Source: Argyresthia goedartella (taxonomy: Eukaryota; Arthropoda; Insecta; Lepidoptera; Argyresthiidae). From it: a stretch of 64,000 bases of DNA. The notes beneath the pieces are model-generated. The model saw only the letters and a program-made list of their open reading frames with translations. It ran no database searches and was not told where the DNA came from. Both the position numbers and the translations under genes were made by a program. Location: positions 17,268,715-17,332,714 of the forward strand of contig OX463829.1 of the NCBI GenBank assembly GCA_949825045.1, read 5' to 3'. This document shows positions 53,363 to 64,000 of the stretch, in pieces (positions within the stretch are counted from its first letter, which is position 1; the number at the start of each line of letters is the position of its first letter).

Positions 53363-56100
53363 TATATATTTACATATTGGACCACTGTGGAAGAAGAACG
53401 GCATAGAAACTCCAACAGATTGATTTTTAGAAAATTGGTTGTTCTTAACTAGTACAAATATTACAATATTAATTATTATAAATACTAAGCAGGAATCAAT
53501 AATTAAAAAAATATTAACAGCAAGTTCTGTTTTAAGTTAGATTAACCCCATACAGTCCTGTCATTTAAGTAATCTTGAAAATTATAATATCCCTTTTTTG
53601 TCAATCGCTTTTAAATGGTTTTTAAATTGCTCAAATAACAATTTCCAAACCTCCAGGTATCTTGTTGTAGTAGAGAATGCAATGACCCTTGAAATAATTG
53701 CTAACTTTCGCGAGTCTAAACAGGGGCGGGCGCAACTAGTCTGTGATTATTTCTTAGGTTAACATTACAGCTATCGCTAAGTTTGGAAAATGTTGAAGGG
53801 TTCTTACGTAGATACATGATAATTTTTGAAAATAAATTGACAAGCTACATTTAGGATGTCAATTTCTTTAAAAACCTCTCTTAAGAAGTCTATATGTTTT
53901 AATTTATAAATTCTCGAATAGCTGCTTTCCCCCACAACAAGATACCATAGGACATGCCACTATGAAAGTAACTAAAATATACTAGCCTAGATGTGGATCC
54001 GTGTTTCTGATGTTCCTAAAATCGTAAGCCGCAGATCTAAATCTACTAGCTAATTTATCTATGTGGGGTCCCCACTGCACTTTGCTATCAATGGTTATTC
54101 CAAAAAACTTCGTATCATTTAATAATTCTAACATGTTGCTGTCTAACTCTAAACTGGTCTCTACTTGCCTGACATTTGGAAGTGAGAATTTGATACATTT
54201 GGTTTTACCAGCGTTGAACAATAAATTATTAATGTTGAATTGTTGATAAAATATATGAAAAATAATTAACCTTGAATTGGTTAAAGACAATACTCCATCA
54301 ACATCATCAAAAAATAACTTTCAATTATGAAGACAATGACTTCAATTGTGAAGTATCATCAGGAAACAACTCTATGTCAGGCAATTTCTCTACCATGAAA
54401 TACAGATCGTTAATATTTACCACGAATAAGAAAGGACCTAATATAAAACCTTGTGGAACGTCAATTTTTATTCCCTCTCCATCAGATTCAACGCCGTTGA
54501 CTTCTGCCTTTTGAATTGTATTGCTTAGGTATGATCTTAGTAGATCTAATGCTTTATTTCTAACTCCGTAATGATTAAATTCATTAGTAGCGCAACATAA
54601 TCAACACAATCCCATGCCTTCAACAGATCGCAAAACTGCAGAATCCTGTAAACCTCCCATGCAGAATAAATATGATATACTTATTCTGCATGGGGGGAAT
54701 AATACTTGCATCCGTAGTCGATTTACCCCTAGTGAAACCATATTGTTTAGCATGGAGTTGTTTTGTATGATTGAAATGTGAGAGAATTTGATTGAGTATA
54801 ATCTTTTCAAATATATTTGTTAGTGCTGGAAGAACAGATATTGGTCTGAAATTTGAAGGATCACCCTTGTCCCACGACTTGAACAGAAGTATCAGTTTAG
54901 GTCTGGGAAAGCTCCATCGTCAACACATTTATTGAATATATAACCGAAGTGTAATATATATAATAAGAACTATTTAACCATTGATTTTGACTGATATACC
55001 CCACAGGTCTTCAGTATTCTTTTTAGTTAAGTAATCTGCTCATATAGAGATGAATTAAGATATTCTGTTGTGATTAAGGGTTCATGGTGAAGAATGTTTC
55101 GAAAGCTCGAGCTATCTCAGCGGTAGGTTTAACAACATCACCTATTTTTAAGAAGAAATCATTGTCCCTTCGAATAAATTTGCCAGTTTCACGGTTTATT
55201 ATTTGCTAAACCGTTTTCATTCTATTATGTGAATTTTGTATTTTTCTATTAATGTGTAAAGATTTTGCAGTTCTACAAACAAACTTGAAAATTTTAGAAT
55301 ATTTTAATATAGTCATGAAATTTTGTATAGAAGTTATAGGTTTTTTGTTCATAAAGTTCCTACTCTACCTTTACGAATTCCCAACGTTGTCCAATCACCA
55401 AATTTAGATTTACCGTTGTTGTCACTTTCTTTAATTTCAAAACTTTATTGAATTCTATTTGAAAAATTTTGAAGAAGTCTAAATATATTTTGTTCATGTT
55501 GTGTTCATTAAAATCCGCTACTGGCAAGTTTATATCTAAGTTTTTCGTATACGTCTCTAGTCTATGGGATGTAATATGCCTATAAAATGATGGATCAGAC
55601 TTATCTTTACTAGCAATTGGGAATGAAACTGTTTGACCGCTGTGATCGGAAGGTAAGCAATTAATTATATTTTTACTTGTGAATGCACAGTCACAAAAAA
55701 AAATCTAAGCAAGTTTAGCTGGTAAGTGTTATTCTAGTCGGCCCTAGAAATAAATGACATAAATTAAATCATTTGAATAAAGTTCTTAATCGTTGTTCCA
55801 TTGTTGTATCTACAAGCAAATCTACATTAAGATCGCCACAAATAATTAACTTTTTTATGTTATTGCATAGTTTAGTGAGGGCTTCCTCCATAATTTTCTC
55901 AATAGTTTTAAAATTGCCATGGTCTTTTTTGGCAATTGGCATGGCATCATATTTGTCTTTCTACAGTAAGTTCAAGAATATCTTTCCTATGTTTCACATT
56001 AATATTATTTTTAATAATATTTAAGAACCACTTCTATCACCAGTCTTTCTATCGTAACAATTGTCAATTTTGCAATTATTTAAGTTAAAATACATCATAT
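53363..56100 (-). pseudogene. Jockey-like LINE, EN to RT to 3' UTR, decayed
   Basis: On the minus strand from about 56100 downward: endonuclease pieces (NCYDRKTGDRSGS, IICGDLNVDLLVD, LGPTRITLTS, TCLD). Then RT blocks FRPISVLPALTNIFEKIILN, KQLHAKQYGFTRGKSTTDA, VPQGFILGPFLFVVNINDLY and FPDDTSQL, which replaces the catalytic FADD box. Then the thumb NAGKTKCIKFSLPN, FFGITIDSKVQWGPHIDKLA and MSYGILLWGKAA. It is broken by many stops and shifts. The FADD to FPDD change alone would cripple the RT. The 3' UTR follows to 53363, then the mariner insertion, then the LINE tip at 52040-52071 with a gattt-type tail. A 14-bp-arm palindrome interrupts the frame at 54656-54694. Confidence 0.85.
54656..54694. 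repeat. Palindrome inside LINE RT sequence
   Basis: Arms cccatgcagaataa and ttattctgcatggg flank an 11-bp spacer (atatgatatac). It falls where the RT frame is lost. Confidence 0.85.
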
Positions 56101-56790
56101 TTTCTTTTAACCAGTGTTATGTAATAAAAATAACATCGGTGTCAGAATTATTAAGAAATAATTCTTATATAAGTTTTTTGCCAGGTAGCCCCTGCATGTT
56201 TTGATGGGTAATATTTAAGTGGGGTATACCCTTTGTCGCAATATTATTTAATATTGGGATATTGCACTTTTTTACTTTTTTAATTCGGGCAAGATATAAC
56301 ACATTTTTAATCTCCTATGCTTGCTTGATATATTTTTTGAATGGCTATGGCATGTATGCTACAGATTTCCTTTATGGTCTTATGAACTAATTTAAATTAC
56401 ATGGAATGTCTTCCAATATCCTTTGTCTGTGCTCAATAGAAGCAGTCTGGTTAGCCAAATTCTTGGCTGCAATACAAAAAAAAAAGATAGCAACACAGCT
56501 ACCTGTCGATTGTAAAAATCTGAAAGGTAGAAACTACTTTTGTCAAATAAACATTATCACTAACATAAATTGTTAAAGTCAATCAGATGAATCAATCTAT
56601 TATTTTATGACATTGTATGTAATGTCATGTTTAGCTTATATCTAAGATCATTTTCAGCTTGTGGCAAGTTTTAACTATATGGTAATGTTAACATTACAAT
56701 TTTATTAACATTTAGTGAGCATAGTGTTTAAAAATATTTAATTAGGTCCGCTTTGTTTACCTCTGACCTTTCCTCAGTTTACTCTTTGGG
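56101..56790. other. Probable 5' part of the LINE or unassigned
   Basis: Weak minus-strand coding-like stretches continue to about 56300, then AT-rich sequence without features. Confidence 0.35.
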
Positions 56791-56799
56791 CACCGTTTG

Positions 56800-57395
56800 A
56801 GGGTTATTTTCGACAGGTGTTCGTCAGTCTCCTCATCACATGGCCATGCCATCGCCACTTCCTGGTGATTACCTCCGCCTCCAAGGGCTTCTGGTATGTG
56901 AGTCTCCACAGTTCCGCGTTTGTGATTGTTTTTGTTCAGAATATTCTAAATATTTGTCTCAAGCAATTTTAAAAAAATACTTGGAGCCTGCCCGATATGT
57001 CCTTTCAAACGAACCACGTTTCGCTTCCATATAGAAGAACAGACTTCACGATAGATTCGAAGATCACCAAAGATCCGAACAGAAGATCAACTTGGTGCGA
57101 CGTGTAACGTTAGAGGAGTTCCACACGGGTCTGAGTTGGGCAAATGCTGCTCGAGCCTTGTTGATGCGGGCTTCCACGTCGGCCTCGGATCCATCTTGTG
57201 CATCCACCGCGCTGCCAAGGTATACAAAACTCTGCCCTTCCTCCACTGCCTCACTCCCTGCCTTACATAGATTGAAGCAAAATCGGTGATATTTAAACTC
57301 GTCTCTTTAGTTTTCCCACAGTTGATGTGCAGTCGTTCATATTCATTCATATTCTCTATTGTATAGAAATCATAATGGTAAGATAACAAACAATT
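56800..57395 (-). pseudogene. RTE-like LINE RT C-terminal relic
   Basis: From high to low coordinates: ERLHINCGKTKETSLNIT, then QSFVYLGSAVDAQDGSEAD and VEARINKARAAFAQLRPVWN, then SSNVTRRTKL, then after an interruption TRKWRWHGHVMRR. These are the post-catalytic RT and C-terminal motifs of RTE-like LINEs. Frameshifts (57240, 57060) and a 5' truncation leave it dead. Confidence 0.82.
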
Positions 57396-57399
57396 TTAG

Positions 57400-58370
57400 A
57401 GGCAAAACCAAGCTTATCTCTAAATAGAGATTTCTACCAGAAAACCTAGGCAGGACAGGAAAGGTTGTGCAACAGGAGAGTCCCAGTGCGCAATCTTCTC
57501 GTTCTTCAATCTTCTCGTTCGTTCAAAAACGGCAAAACGGCTGTAGCTATAGAGATTATATTGATAGGAATATCTTCTTATTGCTATGAAACCGCTCGCT
57601 AAAAAAGGATTTTTAGAAATTCGAACCCCTAAGGGTCTAAAAATTGTCCTTAAAGTTTGTATGAAGAGTCACGGGGGAGTCATTTGATCATATGCTCTAT
57701 TTCTAGGCATGAGAGTCGAATTTTACGTTTGTTGATATATAAAGCTTTTTTTTCCTTTTGTTCGCACTTTAAGTTTGGCTGCCAGTGATGTTTTAATTAA
57801 ATAGTTTTTGGTGCGGTGACATGATATTTTCATGATGATGACATGATATTATAATTATGAATTTCGACACTTCACACGGACGTCGCTTGATGCCGCAGTC
57901 ATGCTGGGGTATCTTATGATCCATTGGAAGGATTCTAGGAAATGTTCTTCAAAGCGCTTGGCATGGTTGACCTCTTTCTTCTAGTCGTCAGGTGTTATCG
58001 ACTCTGTAGCATCTAGACTAGAGTCAAACTCTGTTCAACATCTTATCGGCGACTCTAATCTTTCCAAGGATCCAATATAGGGTTTAAATAACAGCTATAA
58101 GGCGGTATTCTCACTGTTTCATGTCATGACCATGATAAGCCAAAATCATATCAATGATGATTTTTCAGGAGTGTTGTGGGATTTGATGCCCCTGTATAAT
58201 TCCGGTATCGTACATTTTTCTGGAAAAAATATGTTTTGTGCCATGAGCCACTCGACCTTCACTGCTTTATTTCAACGTATCTTGGGAGGCCTGACTTCCT
58301 CTTTACTATGATATGATGCGTCATCCAATTTTGTTCTAAACTATTTCTAAAATCATCGGATGGATATGGT
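57400..58370. other. Unassigned interval
   Basis: No gene or identifiable repeat. Short gatatttt / catgatgatgacatgata repeats occur at 57820-57850. Confidence 0.35.
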
Positions 58371-58377
58371 CATGGTA

Positions 58378-58810
58378 GTCGTTTTTAGGGTTCCTACCCG
58401 AAGGGTCCCAAACGCGACCCTATTACAAGCCTCCGCTGTCCGCCCGCCCGTCCGTCCGTTCATGAAATACAGTCTATCACCAGGCTGTATCTCATGAACC
58501 GTGATAGTTAGACAGATAATAAAATTCACAGATGATGTATTTGTATTGCCGCTATACCAACAAATACTAAAAAACAGAATAAAATAAATATTTAAGGGGG
58601 CTCCCATACAACAATTCTTTCAATACCTCATACAAACTTACAAACGCCCCTGGCTACTTACATGGAGTGTGAAAGTAGCAGCACCAATAACTTAGTAAAC
58701 TACATTTTGCTATGTAAAATTCAAACTATTTACTCCAAACAATCCCTACCATTGTACGGTGGTACGGAACCCTCTGTGCGCGAGTTAGACTCGCACTTGA
58801 CCTTTTTTTA
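58378..58810 (+). repeat. Dispersed gggttcc-type repeat, most complete copy
   Basis: Left end gtttttagggttcctacccg, then cgcccgcccgtccgtccgtt, ctgtatctcatgaaccgtga, gccgctataccaacaaatac and gggggctcccatacaac. Right end gtacggaaccctctgtgcgc ending cgcacttgacc. No ORF. Use this copy as the reference for the fragments elsewhere. Confidence 0.8.
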
Positions 58811-59244
58811 ACACTAGTGCGCCATCTACAAATCATTTTTCGCTTCCAGCCTGAATATTATCCATCGACGATCAGGGCTATCTCTCTTGTATACTCCCTT
58901 ATCCTGATATCCAGACTGCCAATATTTTCACGGTGGGCATGGATGGGTCCCTGTTTCGTCAATACGTATCTCCTTTTTTGAGACTGTATTTTGACCACTC
59001 CTGTGGCGACGAATACACGTTTTGTAACTTTTGCTTTTCATTTCACGTATCTTAGCACGTACGTATATCACGTTCTGTTCTGAGTCCGATACATTCTTAT
59101 GTGCATTACTTTACTTACTTTATTAAGCAAACTATCTAATATATTTTATTTTATTCTATTTCGCGAGCGCGGGTATTGAGTATTATTCTACACATCTTCT
59201 CCAGTAATTAACCCGTGAACATTATTTATAATAATATTTATCTA
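58811..59244. other. Unassigned interval
   Basis: Nothing recognised. Confidence 0.35.
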
Positions 59245-59600
59245 CACATGTATCATAAACCCTCTTTACTGCGTCCAAAAACCGCACTTTACGATCAGCA
59301 TAATGTTAAACTACTTTGTAAAAACTCATTTCTTATCTGAATATTGAACATTATGACCATAATGTGTAAATTTTCTACATATTATGACATTCAAATTACG
59401 AACGCCGACGCCCGCCTGCGTGGCGCCCCTACTTTGTCTGTGAAGTTGGTACTACAGAACAAGCTAAACAACACAATGCCGGTCAAACACGCGGTTCCTG
59501 AACACATCAAAGAGAGCTTATGATGTGTGTAGATAAACTAGTGTATGTAACTGTGCATAATTAGGCATTATGTATCAGTCACATAAACTTCTATTAATTT
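59245..59600 (+). repeat. Dispersed repeat Y, third copy
   Basis: ctttactgcgtccaaaaacc, gatcagcataatgttaaact, cattatgaccataatgtgta, caatgccggtcaaacacgc and gtgtgtagataaactagtgt are shared with 48637-49150. Ends gtatcagtcacataaac. Confidence 0.78.
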
Positions 59601-60320
59601 ATAAGATAAAGTATAGGTTGTCCAATATCTTGTGACATAACAAATTATCAGAAAATAAATGATGGCAACATTTGCAGACTACTGCGTGTTTTTAATTGAA
59701 AAAAAAATGGTTTGTCTATTAAAACCCTTTAGGTCCGTTTCGACCATTTCCCAAATCGTCAGCTTTTTACTTAAATTTAACCTTGTAACCCGTCGTGGGC
59801 AGGCCCCATAGAGTTGTAAAGTGTAGAGAGATAATGTTGGTTAAGTAAAATGGGTATTCACACTAGACTTAGACAAAAAGCTGACAATATGGGAAGTGGT
59901 GCAATTGGCACAAAAATTAAAAGATGACGAAATGGGAAGTGCTCGAAATGGACCTTAAAGAGTCCTCTAATATGTCACTTATGTCGCCATTTTTTTCTAG
60001 GATTTTTTGCCGAGGTATAACTCAGTCAGCAGTAGGATAAAGTGTCAACCCCAAAAAAGGTAGGATACAATAAAGGATAATTTAAAAATCTCACGAGCCC
60101 TTACAAATCTAACACGTCTATACAATATTTAATACCTTAATACTTTCAAAGGTGATAATTAAATCAAATAGGTACCGAATTAAATCATAAAACATTCTCT
60201 CGCCCTTTATCTTTCACTTGCGATCTCACTCGACTAACATCGTTGCTAAGCGAACTATGTTTTCTTCACACGGTCTACTTAAAGGAAAACTTGAGAACAA
60301 AAATATTGAAATTAAAAGTA
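59601..60320. other. Unassigned interval
   Basis: No gene or repeat identified. Confidence 0.35.
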
Positions 60321-60389
60321 CGCAAATTCTTTTATTTCATATCATAAAATTAACTATAATCCGTCCAAATTGTGAGAGCGATTGACTGC

Positions 60390-60677
60390 TTATTTCTTAA
60401 CGAGAAGAGGATTGGACTGCTTATTTCTTCGCTCCTGTCGGCCCAGCGCATCTGCCGCTGGGTGGGCGCTTGCCTGCGACAGGTCCGTTGAAGCAGCCGC
60501 AGCAACAGCAGGAGTCGCTGCAATCGCCGCTGGCTTAGCTGTATGAACCAGGATCTCCGGTATTAGCTCCACGTTCTGTCTGGATTTGTTGGGAAGCAGC
60601 AAAACGTTCCTTCCCTCCGTGCCCAATTCTGGACACCGAAGTTGTCCATCTGATGAACACTTAGTTGAAATGTTCAC
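60390..60677 (-). CDS. Possible last exon with Ala-rich C-terminus
   Basis: The minus frame reads LRCPELGTEGRNVLLLPNKS, RQNVELIPEILVHTAKP, then an Ala/Pro-rich part and SAHPAADALGRQERRNKQSN before TAA at 60390. It is GC-rich in an AT-rich setting, and an AATAAA lies about 55 bp beyond the stop (60325-60335, minus strand). The upstream edge runs into a dispersed repeat (from 60655), and a candidate acceptor (gttcatcag) is near 60652, so the real exon would be shorter than the frame. No upstream exon is visible in the window. I do not recognise the protein. Confidence 0.4.
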   Translation of the reverse strand: MNISTKCSSDGQLRCPELGTEGRNVLLLPNKSRQNVELIPEILVHTAKPAAIAATPAVAAAASTDLSQASAHPAADALGRQERRNKQSNPLLVKK

Positions 60678-60961
60678 AAAGTGTGTATTTTTATTGCCGC
60701 TTTAGCAATCAATTAAGAAACATACGCGTTTTAAAAAAATAAGGGGGTCCCCATAAAAGAGATGTTTTTGCATATTATCTTATACGCGTTTTTTTCGGGA
60801 TGTTACTTCAAATGTTCAGTTTTCGTATTTTTTATTTACTTGTGATGTGATTATAGCAAATTGTCACCAGTTTATTTTTGCCTTTGACACTTTTTGTATC
60901 TCTAAAAAGTGAAAACCCCGTTGACGGGGGCACATTTTACGGTTAGAGAGAGGTGAAGCGT

Positions 60962-61006
60962 AAGGTTAAGGTTAGGTTAGGTTAGGTTAGGTTAGGTTAG
61001 GATAGG
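60962..61006 (+). repeat. Short (TTAGG)n telomere-type repeat
   Basis: About seven units of ttagg, with one variant (ataggt) at the LINE junction, lie directly against the poly(A) of the LINE (a poly(T) run on this strand, 61006-61025). TTAGG is the ancestral insect telomere repeat. Confidence 0.92.
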
Positions 61007-61550
61007 TTTTTTTTTTTTTTTTTTTCTTCAATGAACATACCGGGAAAATCCATCATGGACGTCTGGGAAGGGGAACCCAGACAGTGCCGGACTCCTACCA
61101 GCTAAAAACCCGATTTGTCCAGACAGTGTTTCCTCCGACAAAATTACTCGGAGATATTATAAATTATATTTTCTTTTGTCTTCTTCATCCAATTTCTTCC
61201 GTCACGTGAGACGTGCTCACGCTTTGTTACGTCTTGTATCTTCATAACATAAAAACAGAAGAAAATAAAGGAGAAATTTTTATGTACATTTACTAAGAAG
61301 TTTGTTAACTAATTTCCATGACAACTTCTGCACATCACATTTTTTTTTTCATTCTCTTCCTTTTTTTTTTTGTTTTTTTTTATACTTTTATATTTATTTA
61401 AAATATTCGGTTCTTTGATAGGTTTCTTTTTTTATTTCTTTTTTATTTCGTAATTTACATATACTTACTTTATATATAAATATTATATAATATACAATTA
61501 TATAATTTTATATACAATTTTCTTACATTTACATTCTTATTACTATTTTG

Positions 61551-61591
<41 letters not shown>

Positions 61592-64000
61592 CTTATATGT
61601 TTCGAAACATGATTATTATGTTCCAAGAACATATGGTTTCCTACCTATATTTTGCTACCATTTCTTTTTCCTGCTTGCTGAACAATTCTTTCCATAAAAT
61701 CTACAAATCGATCTTTAATTTTGCTAGTTAAGAATTCCGGCAGATTGTCTTTATTCAGCTTTAGGTCCGTTTCGATTTCTAGGTTCAATCTGTCGGCTCC
61801 ATATTTAGGACACTCTAATAAGAGATGCGTGATTGTTTCATCCACCGCCGGATCACAGATGCAGGCGGGGCTATCCTTGCATTTAAACCTGTGGAGATAG
61901 AACGCAAAACCGCCGTGACCCGCTAGCGCCTGCACAAGAAGAGGGTTCAGTTGTATATTTCTGATCACTTTATAGGCTACCACGGCATTTGGGAGAAAGT
62001 CCTTAGTTACGGAAGCAGTCTCTCCAGTAACGTAGCGGTTGTTCCATTCGACCAGGGTCTCGTGGCGAATCTGTCTCTTAACAAACGACACTGGGCAAAG
62101 ACCATAATCAGGTGCCGTCTTCCTTTGCAGTGCGGCTTCTTTGGCCAGCAAGTCGGCGCGCTCGTTTCCCTCCACTCCGACATGTGCTCTTATCCAGAAT
62201 AACCTAATTTTTTTATTCTGGTAATAAAGCTGCCTGATATTACTCCTTATTTCGACAGCCAACGGGTGTGAGGAGTCCGGATTCTGAAGTAATTCCAGCG
62301 AGGATCTAGAGTCACTGAAGATATTTGCTTCGATATCTCTTTCCCTTAACAAAAGTTTCGTGGCCTGTAGCAGAGCGAACATCTCTGCCTGAAACACAGT
62401 GCAGAAAGGCTCCAGCCTGAACTTCCTGCTTTTCCGTTCCGTACCGTCCCGCCAGAAAGACAGTGCAGCCCCGACCCTGCCTTCAATTTTGCTTCCGTCA
62501 GTAAATACTTGTAAGCCCTGGATATTGTGTTTGGCTAGGGTCTGCAACTGCATATCTTCCAAGCAGGCGAATTCGACACTGAAGTTCTCAGCAGGATGAG
62601 GAGCTAGCGTGTAGTGCACCCTGCTCTCCAAGTCCCTCCCCCCTATAACTGCCAAAGGCTTGCCACGCTTTGCTTCGTACAGCTTCGCCGCTTCGCGCAC
62701 TCGCATGTCAAGGGGTAGCAGGCCGGAGAGCGCCAGAGCAGCACTCAGTGACACTGTCCTATGAGCTTTCACTATTTTTTGTGCAAAACCTCTCTGCACT
62801 GAGTTTAGTTGTTTTTGCACGGATATTCTCTCCGTCACCGGTGCCCAAGCGCTGGACGCATACATAATAATAGGCTCTACCACTGCGACGTATATCGTTC
62901 TGATAATCTCCGGATTTAGGCCCCATGAGATTTTGGCAGCCCGACATAGCTGCTTGTAGATGTTCGTAGCCTTAACACAGACATGGTTCACGTGTTTTTT
63001 GAAATTTGACTTATTGTCTATGATTAAACCTAGCAGCTTTATTTCTTCTTTCATAGCGATCTCAACCTCGCCCATGTGGATGCACCGGGTGGTGAATTTC
63101 AGCTTATTTGTTATCACCATAGCGTGGGTCTTGTGTGCTGCAAACTTCCTCGGGAATGACCTCGGGAAGCATCCCAGGCTCAGGCATCTGTTCGCCAGAG
63201 CCAGGAATACATCCCGGTGCCTCTCGATGGCGGCCACACAAATGTCTGCTGAGAAACCATCTGGGCCCGGGGCCTTTTTTGGGCAAAAGGAACGCACAGC
63301 CTTCATCATTTCTGCCCCTCCTCAAATGGTGGGTCTTGGGCGGCTTCATGATCGCCAGGTGACCGGTCAATAGTTGCCTGCCTTACGAGGAGGTGGTCCT
63401 GGTTGTCTGAGGCGTCGTCATCATCCGGGAAGAAAGTGGCCGCCAGGGCTGCAGCCGAGCCTTCGGGGTCTAGGCAGGTCCCGCTCCTGTCTTTGAGCAG
63501 CACGACATCGGGCATTCGCGTTGTTTTGCGAAGGACCCGATATATACCATCCCAGAGGCTCTCGCGGTCTTGGGCGGCACAGAAGGACTTCCAGCTAGTG
63601 ATCATCGCTTCTTTGACCGCCCTGCCGTATCTTCCGCGAGCCTCCAGGTACTGGTCTACGACGTGTGCTCTTCGGTGAGGAGCGGCGTTTCTAATGTGAC
63701 CCCTTTTTCGACTTACTTCTATTTTGAGTGAGTCTAGCTCAGACGTCCACCATGGGTACTTCCTTCCCTTTGCTGGAGAAATTTTTGGTATCGACGCCTC
63801 GCATGCCTTGGTAACGCTAAGTTCGAGTTTATCAACCAGGTTTCCAACCTCCTCTGCAGTTTGACATTCCGCGATGGAGGATGCGGAGATAAAATGTTCC
63901 GACAGTGCACTTGCAAGGACCTCACCAAAGTGCCCCCAATCTCCTTTCTTTGTGTTATACAGGCGGGTGCCCACAGACCTTGGAGGATCCGGCGCATGCC
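61006..64000 (-). mobile_element. R1-clade LINE (TRAS/SART-like), 3' part
   Basis: On the minus strand the element enters from the window edge and ends in an A-run of about 19 at 61025-61006, followed by (CCTAA)n. This 3' junction with telomere repeats is the hallmark of TRAS/SART-type telomere LINEs; the family assignment is inference from the junction and R1-like motifs. The 3' UTR (61026-61644) contains several AT microsatellites. The 5' half (endonuclease) is outside the window. Confidence 0.8.
61645..63974 (-). pseudogene. R1-clade ORF2: deleted RT, intact RNase H
   Basis: From 63974: a post-endonuclease linker (KGRKYPWWTSELDSLKIEVS). Then a one-base shift near 63307 leads into MMKAVRSFCPKKAPGPDGFS, the start of RT. 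After CLSLGCFPRSFPRKFAAHKT the sequence jumps to THAMVITNKLKF, which lies behind the catalytic box, so roughly the whole RT palm, including the FADD site, is deleted. The thumb follows (LLGLIIDNKSNFKKHVNHVC), then RNase H with VFTDGSKIEG, FQAEMFALLQA, IFSDSRSSLELL and VGVEGNERADLLAKEA, where all four acidic residues are kept. A CCHC-type finger (CKDSPACICDP...H...C) and the C-terminus complete it. The 554-codon frame is unbroken after the shift, so the deletion is recent or the 3' part was under constraint when copied. Confidence 0.88.

Noticed and set aside
60960..61006. A real chromosome end
   Set aside because: Only about seven TTAGG units, with ordinary repeat-rich DNA on the far side and a LINE on the other.
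62960..63373. 137-aa plus-strand frame at the right end
   Set aside because: It is a shadow of the R1-clade ORF on the opposite strand.

Overview
The window looks like a piece of a lepidopteran (moth or butterfly) nuclear genome. The evidence is an AT-rich composition, spliced genes with GT-AG introns, a short (TTAGG)n block (the insect telomere repeat) against a LINE poly(A), and many tRNA-derived SINEs, MITEs and LINE remnants of kinds familiar from Lepidoptera. No rRNA, tRNA gene, operon or CRISPR is visible. Most of the 64 kb is transposable-element sequence in layers of different age.

Host genes. Two credible genes lie head to head in the first quarter. A three-exon minus-strand gene (8031-10188, 269 aa) encodes a predicted secreted, proline-rich, four-cysteine protein. 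A single-exon plus-strand gene (13757-14362, 201 aa) encodes a signal-peptide/one-TM protein with a furin-like site. I recognise neither function. Three further last-exon candidates (2963, 40672-40817, 60390-60677) are weaker.

Mobile DNA, left to right: TTAA-ended MITEs and SINEs (1.9-7.3 kb); satellites of 31 bp and 69 bp (11.5-13 kb); a TTAAGG-type MITE in four copies (10.8, 15.1, 37.1, 41.2 kb); a Tc1-type MITE in two copies; a BED-finger hAT element with an 8-bp target duplication (16157-18771); a foldback element with a second hairpin inside it (20268-21046); a BEL/Pao integrase split by a TA-flanked 774-bp element (21862-23640), followed by a SINE and a Pif1/Helitron helicase scrap; a relic DD82E (Sailor-type) element with terminal repeats (26664-29757) that has been invaded by a LINE piece and a foldback MITE; a 523-bp foldback (38862-39384); an old irritans-like mariner (41662-42927); a 4.7-kb unit bounded by matching 42-bp inverted ends that holds two different transposases, Merlin and DD82E (43171-47879); a nearly intact mariner with one nonsense codon (52072-53362) inside the 3' end of a Jockey-like LINE (to about 56100); an RTE-like relic (56.8-57.4 kb); and an R1-clade, TRAS/SART-like LINE whose RT core is deleted and whose poly(A) abuts (TTAGG)n (61006-64000).

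The main points of interest are the two-transposase unit; the Merlin gene whose intron is filled by a 130-bp tandem repeat; the DD82E spacing, which can be read from the sequence; the nested insertions that give relative ages; and several short-spacer palindromes, two of them inside a transposase reading frame, that look like template-switch events or artefacts.
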